From NCBI GenBank assembly GCA_001600455.1, contig BCKC01000006.1:1860001-1924000 (forward strand): a stretch of DNA of 64,000 bases, read 5' to 3'. The DNA is from Endocalyx cinctus (Eukaryota; Ascomycota; Sordariomycetes; Amphisphaeriales; Apiosporaceae). The notes under the pieces were generated by a model, which did not search any database, was not told where the DNA came from, and saw only the letters and a list, made by a program, of their open reading frames with translations. Shown one piece after another: positions 49,979-60,975 of the stretch; within the stretch, counting starts at the first letter, position 1; each line of letters begins with the position of its first letter. The position numbers and the translations under genes are program-made.

Positions 49979-51172
49979 ATGGACGATTTTCAATATTCCA
50001 TCCCACAGCGGATGTATCCGATCCCTAAAGAAATGTTAGATCTTCGATCCGACGAGGACATAGATTTCGACATTCAACACCCGAAGCCCTCAAACGATTC
50101 GGAGAAGAACATCTGGTTCTTCTGGCACAGCGGCTACGCAGGTATGCATCCCTACGGAAAGCGAAACATCCGTGCGTGGTATCGTCGATTTTCGAAGCAA
50201 GGATGGGCCATCCGCGTCGTAGACAGACACCCCGGATCGCCGCTCAACGTCGAAAACTTCGTCGACGTCACGGACCCGGCCAACTTCCCGGAAGCGTTTC
50301 GGGACGGTACCATCACTGGTGCTTACGCGTTGCAACATACGTCGGACTTCGTGCGATGGCCTCTCCTCCTAAAATACGGCGGCGTCTACGCCGACGTGGG
50401 CCTCATGCAGATCGGCGACCTCGACCGCCTCTGGACCGCCACCGTCGGGGACCATAACTCGCCCTTCGAGATCCTCTCGTACAACAGCGGCGGCGTCGAC
50501 GAGCGTAATTTGACCAACTACTTCCTCTGCTCGCGACGCGATAACCCGCTCTTCGCCCGCAGTCACCGGCTTCTGCTGAAGCTGTGGGAAGGGAAGACGA
50601 GCGCGCACGGGATGCACAAAAACCCGCTTCTGAAGGGGTTGGACCTCATGGGAGATGGCTTTGCCGACGAGGTCCGCGAGGAGTTGACCGATTATATCGT
50701 GCAGGGTCAGGCTATGACGATGGTGATGGGCTTGGTGGATGAAGAAGACGGTTGGGATGGGCCGCGGTACGTAGCTGAGCATGTGTACGCGATGGACTAT
50801 ATGGAGGGGTCTCAACTCATCAACGAGTTTACGGCTTGGAACGGCCCTCGAGCCTTCGAGCTCATGTCACTTCAGTTGCCGAAAAGCGGTGAAGAGGAAA
50901 CGCCCGATCAGAAGCTAGCCAGGGAGATTGTCGAGGCATGCCTAGGGAGAAGTTTTGGGTTTAAACTCGCGACGGGCCTGATACTCAAAGTTCTGGGTGA
51001 TACTTTATCATCGCTATGGAGGAAAAATGTGGGCTCAGACGACGTGCCGGGCACATATGCGCATTGGCTGAGACACGGCACGATATATTGGAACCAGGAT
51101 TCCGTACCAGGGCGACTAGAGTTCCAAGTTATACCGCCATATAAAAGGGGTCGTCTGCTCAAAGAAAACTAA
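49979..51172 (+). CDS. Capsule-type glycosyltransferase (DXD sugar-binding region family)
   Basis: Intronless. I take ATG 49979 (MDDFQYSIPQRMYPIPKEM), which gives 397 residues and matches the usual N-terminus of fungal capsule-polysaccharide-like transferases; an in-frame ATG at 49925 would add 18 residues. Landmarks: NIWFFWHSG, GWAIRVVDR, HTSDFVRWPLLLKYGGVYAD (GT32-like nucleotide-sugar site with a DVG variant of DXD), LSYNSGG, LTDYIVQGQ and TAWNGPRAFELMS. The family is related to initiating sugar transferases such as OCH1. It lacks an obvious signal anchor, so location is uncertain. Donor and acceptor sugars are unknown. Complete and uninterrupted. Confidence 0.87.
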   Translation: MDDFQYSIPQRMYPIPKEMLDLRSDEDIDFDIQHPKPSNDSEKNIWFFWHSGYAGMHPYGKRNIRAWYRRFSKQGWAIRVVDRHPGSPLNVENFVDVTDPANFPEAFRDGTITGAYALQHTSDFVRWPLLLKYGGVYADVGLMQIGDLDRLWTATVGDHNSPFEILSYNSGGVDERNLTNYFLCSRRDNPLFARSHRLLLKLWEGKTSAHGMHKNPLLKGLDLMGDGFADEVREELTDYIVQGQAMTMVMGLVDEEDGWDGPRYVAEHVYAMDYMEGSQLINEFTAWNGPRAFELMSLQLPKSGEEETPDQKLAREIVEACLGRSFGFKLATGLILKVLGDTLSSLWRKNVGSDDVPGTYAHWLRHGTIYWNQDSVPGRLEFQVIPPYKRGRLLKEN

Positions 51173-51885
51173 AATATTAAATAAATAACCTGTTATAATC
51201 TCATGACAGAGGTATCATCAAAGTATAAGGATTCGTATCTAAGAACAGTAATACGTTATAATTATCAAATAAGAGCATTTACATAGTCGCTTTGAGTTTA
51301 TCTAATAATACCGTCACTAGTATAACTGTATCATGCAGTGATGTGGATTTCTTTTGAAAGGCCTTCAGAAATATCAAATTTGTATAAGAATATCCAATTA
51401 CGTGATATATTAACAGTATGACTACTCGAGAGAAGAAAGAGCATAGAAACATAGGTATTTACACTTTTCCCTTTATACATTCAAACGAAATTACTCAAGT
51501 TTCAGTCTACAAGACAAAGACATTGTTTTTCTTTTTTCTCTACCTCCTCATACATTATCTTCTTTATCACACTACAGGTTATGTTTAGTGTCAAATTATA
51601 TTGTTCCGTTTCACTGAAGATACTTGTTTTCCGCATATCAAAATGTCTTTGACTTAGAGCACTTTTTCCGTGCGAATATTTCCATTAATTGGCTTGGTAT
51701 TCCGGATATATATAGTTCCTCCACGCACAAGAAACTAACATGTTCACTCATTCATAGCAAACAAGACAGAAATCGTACAAAAACACAACACACAACACAC
51801 AACACACAACACACAACACACTTTCACTTTTATAACAAATTATACTTTCGCTTCACAGCTTCAATAGTCAGAGATATTAAACAAG
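51173..51885. other. Intergenic region with microsatellite
   Basis: AT-rich 3' flank of the glycosyltransferase gene and promoter of the next gene. Contains the ACACAAC repeat at 51783-51821. Confidence 0.5.
51783..51821 (+). repeat. (ACACAAC)n minisatellite, ~5.6 units
   Basis: Five full 7-bp units and a partial one, without mismatch, ending 64 bp before the ATG at 51886 and so probably in its leader or core promoter. Confidence 0.9.
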
Positions 51886-53261
51886 ATGTTCGTAGACTCT
51901 CGCGACGTGTCCCTTACGGATCAGAGCACTTGGTCCCACCCAGGGAACAGCTACTCGGACAACAGCGATGCGGCCTACAGCGACGCGGGCAGCATAGACT
52001 CGGATGAAACCATGTGGGACGACGGTGATTCAAACAACAGCGACTCGGATGGCTATGATTCGGATGACGCTAGCAGCTTGAATAGCAGCGAGTCCGCCCA
52101 TTCTTATCATTCCAGCATCGTGTTCATGGATCAAGAGCTATTCGATACATTCCAAGACCGTGTTCGAGAACTTGCGCACAATAAATTGTGGCCCAACGAA
52201 TCCATGGACGATATCGTGGTGCAGCGAATCAAAGGAGGCTTTTCAACTCGTGTCATCTCCATTACCCTTAATCAGGACGCTTCTCACCAGCGTGAAGATG
52301 GGCCGTTCGGATACATCTTGCGAGTTCCTCGAGCGGCACCTGAAGATCTGGAGGAATTTATTGCTAACTTCCGCTTTGCGCGAGAAAATACCGAGATTCC
52401 CGTCCCGCAAGTGATCACGTTCGACCCTACCGACGACAACGAGCTCAAATGTGAGTATATGATCCAAGCTCGCATGCCTGGTACTAACCTGATGTTTGAG
52501 TACGCAGAACTTGACCACTCCGACAAGCGCCGAGTAGCTACGGAGCTAGCGAGCGTATATCGTCAATTATTTGACCTTCGCCGTAAGGTGCCGGCAACCT
52601 TATGCATTTCTTCGGATGATACGATCGAGTACAAAGAATTTCACCCCCGGCAATCAAATGTGAGCCTAAGAGCTACGAAGATGTGGACAAGGAGGTATCT
52701 ATACTTGATATATTCCAGACCTCCTTTGAAGCCCAGAAAGCCGCTGCTCTGGAGCTAGACCCCGAAGATACTTTCTCTTCCGAGCTACTGACTCAAATGT
52801 CTACCATGGCTTCGGACTTGGAAGCGGGAGGATATCTTAAAGATGTGCCCTACTGCCTAGCTCACGCGAGCCTCGTTCCAAGCAAGATCCTGATCGACCG
52901 AAACGCGGCCCCGGACCAGCCCATAATCTCCGCGATTCTCGGCTGGGACGACGCCGCCATAGCGCCCATGTTCATGGCCTGCCTTCCGCCCCAGTGGATC
53001 TGGGACGGGCAGATGGACGAGTCCGATCGGGATGAGACGCTTGCGAACGAGAAGCCGGAGAAGACGGAAGATGCCGAGCTGAAAGAGCTCTTTGAGGAAT
53101 TGGCCGGACCTCTGTACAAGCGCTTCGCTTATGATCCGGTATATCGCTTCGCGAGATGCTTGATGGGATACGCGATGTATGGCTTGTCGAGCAGCACGGA
53201 TATGATGATTGCTCAGACACTGTTGAGCGAGTGGAAGAAGATACATGATTCGTCGAATTGA
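51886..53261 (+). pseudogene. APH/kinase-fold phosphotransferase-family protein, frameshifted and catalytically degenerate
   Basis: The first frame (from ATG 51886) has an acidic Ser/Asp-rich leader (~1-80) and then the N-lobe and hinge of the fungal phosphotransferase (APH) family: QRIKGGFSTRV, GYILRVPR, YMIQARMPG. At ~52644-52648 (a run of five C) homology moves to another frame, which continues with EPKSYEDVDKEVS to the TGA at 53261. One extra C would restore a single ~458-codon frame. The catalytic loop reads LAHASLVPSKIL instead of H-x-D-x4-N, and GWDDA replaces the DWD metal site, so the usual catalytic Asp and Asn are absent. An in-frame intron (52583-52680) could bridge the frames but would remove conserved residues and has a poor acceptor. 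Either a decayed gene or a pseudokinase with a local assembly error. Confidence 0.75.
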
Positions 53262-53919
53262 TGAGTCTGAGCCGGCTTGAAAATCACGAACCGCCTCAAC
53301 GATTTTATATTTAAATAGAATGTCATAGAATTATTTCCTCGTAGTATTATTTCTTCATAGTATAAAAATTGAGTAATGAAGTAAACGATGCTACTCACCC
53401 AATTGAGAAAAAAAAAAAACTGTTGCTTCAAAATAATACATTACCGTACTGTCTCTCTGTTCATTATGATAGAAGCCGTTCAATAACTGTAGCGAAGAAA
53501 CCTCACTCTGACGCCGTTTCTTCACTGTAAGACTGTTCCGTGACAAGTGTTCAAAATGGAATGTGTATAAATTCAGCCCGCTCTCCAGCACCAGATGAAA
53601 ATGAAAAGCATATCACAAACACCATCTGCTCACTTTATTCAACAAGACGATCCTGAATTAAATCATCGACTTCTTACGCCTCCCCTTACTCAGAGTCTAT
53701 ATTTGTCGACAAATCAACCGATCACCACTTCCCAAAGCTCCTCTCGAGCACCGCCAAGAACCTTAATTATCATAAAATCTAAAGAGTCAATGTGTAATAG
53801 TCACTCGACTCATAACTCACACCTCTGCTCCACCGCTAAGCTCCGTTTAGTACGTAACTGGGCCGTCCTACACTCCAGCACAAACGTATTCTCTTATAAG
53901 CACGAGGATTTAACCCAGC
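53262..53919. other. Intergenic region
   Basis: AT-rich, with an A-rich run near 53407. The 112-residue ORF at 53595-53933 is Ser/Thr/His-rich without domain features and overlaps the start of the next ORF in another frame; not supported. Confidence 0.45.
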
Positions 53920-54207
53920 ATGGTCCACCATAAACCTGCCCAGACTCTAGAAAGGCAGAAAACCCATCATTGTCCTTTGAGGAGGATGGGCAATTGCCGT
54001 TCCAATCAAGGTAAGGGATTCTGCACCGCTCACCAGATCTTGTGCACCTTACATGACCGGCCGCATCTCTTAACAGAGCCGTGTCCGATATGCGAAAGGG
54101 CGTCGTCCGCAGCTAACGGAAGAAACAGCGTCGACCGAAAGAGGAAATCCGAAAAGTCGGATAAGAAGAGGAGTAAATCCGAAAAATCAGCTAAGAAAAA
54201 GACATAG
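53920..54207 (+). CDS. Small Cys/His-rich protein with lysine-rich tail, 95 residues
   Basis: Single ORF from ATG 53920. Cysteines and histidines are spaced like a small zinc-binding module: HHCPLRRMGNC, GKGFCTAHQILCTLHDRPH and EPCPICE (residues ~21-66). The C-terminal third is a Lys/Ser repeat (RKSEKSDKKRSKSEKSAKKK), consistent with a nuclear or nucleic-acid-binding tail. I do not recognise a named family. No signal peptide. The compact metal-ligand pattern makes chance unlikely. Confidence 0.55.
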   Translation: MVHHKPAQTLERQKTHHCPLRRMGNCRSNQGKGFCTAHQILCTLHDRPHLLTEPCPICERASSAANGRNSVDRKRKSEKSDKKRSKSEKSAKKKT

Positions 54208-57200
54208 ACACAAAAAGAAGTCTTCGCCAGCAAATGATTTAGGATTCTACAAGATTTTAGTCAGAAATAATATTAATATCTGAATAAAATGTAGCAAGGA
54301 ATTGTTTGGGGTTTTGTTCCCACCGGCCCATTAGTTAACGTGCTGTATGGCTGGCGCCGTCGTCGGAGTCCCACCTTAGTCAAGGGCAAGACGGATAGCT
54401 TTCCTAAAATTAGTCTCCTCTAACTTACTTAAGTACTTAAGTAGTTAATACACTTTTACAATAATTTTAAATTCATTTTATACGTAAAGTGGCTGTGTCG
54501 TAAGGTGCTGCCTGGTTGATGTGATAAGCATGTCAGATTCCTAATGTTATGTGTTTCATAGATGGGTTGGAAACCTTTTCACCCTTTACTATGTTTTGCG
54601 GGGTAGAAGTTCATCTTCGGTTGATATGGGATGATGTTAGACTAATTCTCTTTCATTAAATCGTTATGCCGAAGAACGATATTATGTTTCAATGTCACCA
54701 TGTGCATACTTAACCGTGGTAGGAAAGACCAGGCGAAGCCTTTTACATTACTAAATTAATAGATTAATAGATTAATGTAAATGATATGTTGAGATGAGAT
54801 GTTCCCATCAGTGTCAGAAATTAGTGAAGCTTTTAAGAGCATAGTGCCTGAGGGCCCTACAGAAATTGAACGGCAATTCGAATGGTGGAGATATTCTGTA
54901 TTACGTGAGAACTTCAATTTAGTCGCTGGGGACCTAGAAAGATCCATGTGGGATTGTTGTCAGCACGAAAGGGGACTTTTGTGCTTTGTAGAAGCGAAAC
55001 CTCCTATCAGGTTGGACTGTTGAAAATTCTTGGAATAACTATTTGTGTATATAAAATTCGTGTATATAAAATAATAATAAACGATAATGCGTATACGTGT
55101 ACTCCGTATAGTGAAATAGTAAGAAAGTTGAATGGAATAATTATAGGAATTAATTATAGTATTTATGTTGCATGTAATAAATACTCCGTACCTGTATTTC
55201 CATCATACAATATAGGTACCTACGCCGCCTACGCTGCTACGGTATGTATTCTGAGCTAACGTTAACTCCACGGTACTTTTCTGCCGGCACATATTAATAT
55301 GATAAAGCCAAGAAATAAAGAATGAGCCAAGAGACCAAGAATGACGCCAAGCATCTTTCTTTTAACTTCAATCAATCTTGAATCCGTTTCCGACAAATAC
55401 ACATAACTTTAAGTCGGTCTCTGTCACTCTCGGATATTCGAACAAAGGAATTAATCAAAGACCGATTTCTGACCACGAAACATCATGTAATCTCGGGTAG
55501 GTTTGGGCAAGCATGCTTACATCTTAAGTATGGCCTATTTTCTCTCAACTGAATGAATTTTCACCAAAAGAATTTATCATTTTTATTACGTTCAAACATT
55601 TACTTCTCTCCGACGCGTGCATCTTCCTTCAAGGGTATCGTTGAATTCACCACGCCGCAAAGAGTGGGAATCTCACACCGTTTCTTCTTGAATACTCACC
55701 TGCTGGCCAGAAGTGGTTATGAGATGTAAAAAAAAAAAAAAAAAACGCGTCGCTTACAATTCTACCTAATGTAAGATCTCAAGTGACAGGAAACCTTGCG
55801 GTACTATATTTTGACCTGTGAAAGAGACGACTACTTGTAATTTCTTTGAACAAGCATATGAGCTTTGACCAAGCAACTAAGAAAATATGATACTTTAACA
55901 TGATTTTTCCCTATACTTTAGGTGGAGGCGGAAGAAATTGAATTCTGATAGAAGATATGGGTCGTTATTAGTGGACTATTATCGTTGGAATAACTATTGA
56001 GATGAGTCGCTCGCGGGAGATTAGATGGAGTAAGCCAGCATAACCCATGAATAGGATCTCGAAAGCGCAATCGCCCGACCATCCGATGCGAAACCCGGAG
56101 ATCGATTTGCGAGCTTTTAGCGTCCTACTTAATCAAGCGTGTCTATACGAGAATTTAGTCACGGCTCCTTTTAATCCGAACGGGGCGTGACTGATTGGAG
56201 ACTTTCGGATTAACATAATGAATGTGCTACGAGCAAGCCTTTTTCCCTTAAAAGGGCGGGCGGGGGTCGGCGGAGTGACCTGAGGACTGCAGATCGGTTC
56301 AACTTGAGCACTAGTTTCAATGCGAGCTTTTTCAATGCTTACACCAACCAAGGTAGTTATTAGACGAACGGAGTAATTTACAGGACGTCGGGTCAAAGCC
56401 GTCAGATTCAGGGCGTCGGTGCAGATCTTTGAGTATATTTTTATCGCTATTAAACGAAAAACGAGAGTCTGTACTGCTTATATTATGACGTATTAACCTA
56501 TTTTAAAGTAGCACAACGTAATACAGCTCATACAAATCAGCCCCCATTCGCAGCTCTGTATACTTTTTGTTAAACTTAGAAACAGAATACACGAACTGCC
56601 TCGTTGACGACATGGTTATCCTTATCCCGTTTTTCTCATACATTATTCCACTCCACAGAGTGGACCTGAAGACGAAGGAATGAGTGCAAGGTCGTCCATT
56701 GAAATCATATACTCTTATTTAGATAAAAATCCTTTACGCGTCACCACAATTCTAACCTCTGCCCTATAGCATGGAGCCTTTACATAACGATATTTTCTGA
56801 CTAATGCCGCCGCTAGACTACAGGAGCTAAATGCTTGTAAAGACTTCATGCCGATTCACTTTGTTGGTAGGATTGCTCCAACAAATCTTGCACATCAAAA
56901 TTTGCTTCCTCTTTCTATATTCCACTGATCGGCATCAGCCCACCCAGAAGGATTCGAAGGCTGAAGATGTAAGCTTATTAGCCTCAAATGTAATACAGCT
57001 ACAGACGGTCAACATCATCGGGACGAAGCCCGCTTCACTAAGTTACGTCACGCGATGTTTTCTTTAACGACGACGAGAATAGCATCAAGAAGGACTTGTA
57101 TAGCAAGGACTTCGAAGTCCTACCAGCCGACGAGAGGAATATAAATACGAGCGTTTCCTCTCGTTGTAGAATTGAATTTTGAAGTATCATCATCAACACA

Positions 57201-57315
57201 TCAACCACCACCAGCACAGCTACCACATCTTCTACATCTTCTTTCTCTACAGATTCTTCTCATCACCAACACTTCCCAAACCACAAAAATCTTTTTCACC
57301 CACCCAAACTTCACC
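54208..57315. other. Gene-poor AT-rich region
   Basis: 3.1 kb without a supported gene. Contains TACTCCGTA at 55100-55108 and 55182-55190, an A18 run at 55728-55745 and a small inverted repeat around 54742-54781. The ORFs at 54799-55023 and 56133-56396 have no recognised family. The last ~150 bp are the CT/CA-rich leader of the secreted-protein gene. Confidence 0.5.
54742..54781. repeat. Inverted repeat enclosing an 8-bp tandem repeat
   Basis: TTTACATTA (54742-54750) and its exact reverse complement TAATGTAAA (54773-54781) enclose ATTAATAG repeated 2.75 times (54755-54776). Seen directly; function unknown. Confidence 0.6.
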
Positions 57316-57585
57316 ATGCAGACCACTCTCATCTCCATCGCCGCCCTCGTCTCCGCCGTCAGCGGTTTCGTCATCACCGACTGCAGCACCGGCAAGATCA
57401 CCAACTTTGGGGACAACAAGTGCCAGATCTGGACCGCCGCCGACTTCTCCTACGAGAGCGACGCCGGTTGCACCCTCTACGCCTACTCCGAGGGCAACTG
57501 CCAGGGCTCCATCTTCCAGACCGCCACTCAGAACGAGTGCCAGACCGCCCCCGACGGCGTCATCTCCGTCAACTGCGTCCTCTAA
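57316..57585 (+). CDS. Small secreted protein with six cysteines
   Basis: ATG at 57316 (context TTCACCATG) gives 89 residues; upstream in-frame start triplets lie in the CT/CA-rich leader. A signal peptide covers ~1-17 (MQTTLISIAALVSAVSG). The mature ~72 residues hold six cysteines (C23, 36, 52, 62, 75, 87), enough for three disulfides, in the pattern DC-KC-GC-NC-EC-NC, with LYAYSEGNCQGS typical of small fungal secreted proteins. The coding part is clearly more GC-rich, with C at third positions, than its AT-rich flanks, suggesting strong expression. Candidate effector or surface protein; no function assigned. Confidence 0.85.
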   Translation: MQTTLISIAALVSAVSGFVITDCSTGKITNFGDNKCQIWTAADFSYESDAGCTLYAYSEGNCQGSIFQTATQNECQTAPDGVISVNCVL

Positions 57586-59182
57586 ATGATTTTTCATGGA
57601 CATTAGGGACAATCGAAAGATTTCTCTCTCTTTCTCTCTCAAACAACGACAACAACAGCAGGAACGGATAGGATAGGATAGCTATGGCTATGGCTAGATA
57701 GGAGGTGGATTGAGGAGTAGGGGAGATTTGGGGTTTCATTCTTTTAACATGTACATGTTTTTCTTTACTTAAAAGGGATATCATTGGTATTATTATAAAC
57801 GGATATCTAGAATGTCTTGATATAGCGATCCAATATATCTGATTTAAAAACAATTGGCAGTTTTCTTACCTTGAATAATTAATTAGTCTCAAGCAAACTG
57901 AAGTGGTCTGTTATATCAGCTGAAGTTTATAGAAAAGTTCCAATTGGCTTACTTGAGTATAAACATCTCGCCAGGCATCTTAAGTCCGTGAGACAGTTTA
58001 CTCTGGCTTTGACGACTTACCAGAAGCGTTCGCAGCGATGGACTTTTATCTCAATTATATCCTAAGGATTAGGACGTCTTTATGGCCTCCGTGGGCTTTT
58101 TATAACCGTTTTCTAAGCGGTTTAGGAGGTTATTGGATTTTCTATTAGTATTTAAGGTAGGTAAATAACTTTTATAGTTGAATAACTTAAATAATAGCCT
58201 ATATTTCCAGGTTAGGAGGTTATTTTAATATTCAGAATTTAAAGCTAAGCTGTTAGGGTGCTGTATGTTATGAGTGGGATGCATGAGGAATGGTGTGGGT
58301 ACTATCCAGGTACCATATCATTTACCGTTTTATAAACTATACTACTATATATACACTATGTTACAATGTATATAATGTGACATAAGCGTATAGGTCTTGA
58401 GATGTTAAACGGTAAGTAGTATTAGCAGAATTTACTAAAGAGATTGAAGGAAATAAGTGCCGGAATTGGAAAATTAAACGCACAAGCGAAAATAGTATTT
58501 AAGTATCGGATAATGTCTGGTAAGTAAAGCTACATTATAATTATAATCTTATTCTTAATATATCGTATTCTTATCGTATGTTTAAGTGCTAATGAAGCCC
58601 GCAAGCTTTACAATACCCTTACGCAGGATAACTGGGCTACTCACTAAGCCCTCGGGAAGATCATGCAAGATAGCAAAACAGGAAGAATCGAGACTACGAT
58701 TCAGTGCCTGCAAAGTCTAAGCCAAGGCGCAGCCTAGTATCAACACCAAGCATATTACTTCGTAACGACCCTTTTGATTCTATCTCCGATACATCTAATC
58801 TAACTCCCAAAAAGCGAACACGCGTCTATAGAAGGCCAGGATGGATACTTTAATGAACAAGCGAGCCAGAACATAAATTAGAGCCATTCTATACTAGTAG
58901 TCATCTTTGTAAATTGGGAAGTCTGGAGGCAGCATGATCTATTTACCTGAATGGCTCTCCAGACTTTATGAGGATCTGCTGCCCATGCGTGTCTTCCTAA
59001 ACCACACGGCATCGCTGAAGAAGCGAAAGTTAGATGGCTCGAATAGTATGAACGTCTTGATGTAAAGGTGGGAGCTCGTACAGATGATGCAACTAGTGCA
59101 ATACAGGATCAAGAGCACCTACCATTTTATAATCATGCCTATCTTAGTTATCCGAGTTCGTAAATATGATTTGGGATTTTAC
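57586..59182. other. Decayed DNA, possible old mobile-element relic
   Basis: After the 3'UTR the sequence is very AT-rich to ~58600. Between ~58570 and 59150 the plus strand reads protein-like stretches broken by many stops (for example KVGARTDDATSAIQDQEH near 59066-59121). This looks like a degenerated coding element, but I cannot name the family. Confidence 0.3.
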
Positions 59183-59390
59183 CAACTAGTGCAATGAAAG
59201 AAAGCCAGTCGTCTAGACCGAACGTCATACGATGACTGAACCTTGCTGTGAAGCGGAGAGCGACTGTGATAGTAGCAATTGCAATAAGAACAAAATAGAC
59301 TGCTATCACAGTAGGGCCCAAATCATCTTCGACATGGGCAATCTGATCTGAGGTCAACGGAGGAGGGCTTGGTGTATCCATCGTGGTCAA
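59183..59390 (-). pseudogene. Lone first exon of a rhodopsin-domain (PTH11-like) membrane protein
   Basis: ATG at 59390 opens PPPLTSDQIAHVEDDLGPTV, then a membrane segment (VIAVYFVLIAIATITVALRF) and GLDDWLSFIALV, the typical first exon of fungal seven-TM rhodopsin-domain proteins. It ends at a plausible donor, GTAAAA, at 59182. No following exon is recognisable; the DNA to the left is decayed. The remaining ~300 residues of such proteins are missing, so this is a truncated relic. Confidence 0.65.
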
Positions 59391-60011
59391 GATGAATATC
59401 TGCGGTAGTTAAACTTGATTATATTAACTAGTTGTTCTACAACTTAGCAATACGACTAGGTCAAAGCTTCCTTTCATTGATCAGATAGCGCAAGTCCTAT
59501 CTTATTTTTTTATTACGTTCTATTTCCTTGCTAATCCTACCCGTATCATGTTCGGCAAAGGCGGATGAATCCTACTCATGTCGATCTAGTCAGCCTTTGC
59601 GATGTATACTTCATCTGTGCTCGGTTCTCTTACATTGCTGAGTAATAAAGGCTCCATTATTTGATGATGCGTTGGCAGAGGTGAAGGAACAAATGGTGTG
59701 TTATCCATTGCTACCTCATTGTAGCGTTGTATTCTGTAACCCTTTTGGTGAAGATTTGTTAATATTGATTTAGAATCCGACGTCGATGAGTATTTATATA
59801 ACAACCCTACCATGCATGAGTAGCACAGCATGTAAAATAGGACAAATATGGCATGATCGCTGCCTATAAGGTAATTGGATGCAATTGGGCACAAAGAGTA
59901 TAAAAAGAAATTCCCATGACCTGAAAATTCAACTTGCACTTGCACTTGCAATCAACCATCATCCTCAAACAAGCCGCCCTACTCTACATTCTCACCATAC
60001 GTTTGATCACT
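59391..60011. other. Intergenic region, hemerythrin gene upstream
   Basis: AT-rich; an ACTTGC triplet repeat lies at 59932-59949, just upstream of the hemerythrin start. The 121-residue minus-strand ORF at 59586-59951 has no family resemblance. Confidence 0.45.
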
Positions 60012-60975
60012 ATGACCACAAAACCTTCAAGTGCTCTATGGGCCGACGAGCCATTTCACTTGATGGAAACGCCCTCGGTTCGTTTGAAGGTCTGCTCAAA
60101 CTCTTCTTTCCCCCTTTACTTCAGCGTCTATTATTTAGAGAGTAGAGTTACTAACTTGTCTCCGAACTACTCAGGATTCCCATGCGTACGTTGCGGCGGC
60201 TTCCGAAATGGCTCATGCCCACAATTGTATCATACGGGGAATCAATGCAATTGTGCAGCAGGCACCACATGTGCCTTCAGCGCAGGAAAGTGGTTTTAAA
60301 TCCAAGGACGTGAAAGATCTTCTTTTTTATGTCCACACGTGGGTGAAACTAGTCACGCACCACCACTGGGTAGAGGAGTCCTTCCTGTTCCCCGAGATTG
60401 AGAAGTTCAGCAACAAGCCCGGCTTGATGGAAGACCCCAAGCATCAACACGAGCTTTTCCACGACGGTCTTGAGAATCTAAGCAAGTATTCATCAGATAC
60501 GAAGCCTGAGGAGTATCGTTGGAATGGCCCAGGTGGTATGAAAGCCATCATCGATTCATTCAGCAAGCCTATGATCGACCACCTTTACGCGGAAATCGAT
60601 ACTATTTTGCGCTTAAAAGACCTCGATGGTGATGGCTTGAGAAAAACGTGGGACAAAGCTGAAAAAGTCGCTAAACACAGTGGAAATCTGGCAATATTGG
60701 TAAGTCGACGATATCTGACCATTGTTTTATCTAGGTGTACATAATTTTGATGTGACGATACTTAATTTTAGACCGATATCGTCCCGTTCGTCCTAGGGTG
60801 CGTTGACAAGACATATGAAGGGGGTCACCGATTCCCCAATCTGCCCCGAATCGTGCCTTACCTGATCAAATACATATTTGCAGTGGGCAATGGGGCATGG
60901 AGGTTTAGCCCTTGTGATTTCTGGGGTAAGCCACGACCTTTGGCATTTGCATCTAGGGGTGAGCAGGCTGCTTAA
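60012..60975 (+). CDS. Hemerythrin-like HHE-domain protein
   Basis: Three exons: 60012-60089, 60175-60699 and 60772-60975 (85- and 72-bp introns, both phase 0), encoding 268 residues. The HHE four-helix bundle covers ~30-180, with histidine/acid ligand candidates in EMAHAHNCIIRGIN, VTHHHWVEESFLFPEIE, DPKHQHELFHDGLEN and IDHLYAEIDTI. A C-terminal segment (FVLGCVDKTYEGGHRFPNLP then IVPYLIKYIFAVGNGAWRFS) is shared with fungal relatives of this type. Such proteins bind a di-iron centre and are linked to oxygen, nitric oxide or iron handling in general; no specific reaction is established here. Exon 1 ends VRLK at a GTCTGC donor, a little weaker than the others. Confidence 0.88.

Noticed and set aside
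52452..52457. GTGAGT donor-like site inside the APH-family gene
   Set aside because: Reading through it gives the conserved hinge YMIQARMPG, so it is coding.
54799..55023. 74-residue ORF with fairly protein-like composition
   Set aside because: No start context, domain or partner exon found; may be a relic but not supportable.
59586..59951. 121-residue minus-strand ORF
   Set aside because: No family resemblance; overlaps the hemerythrin upstream region.
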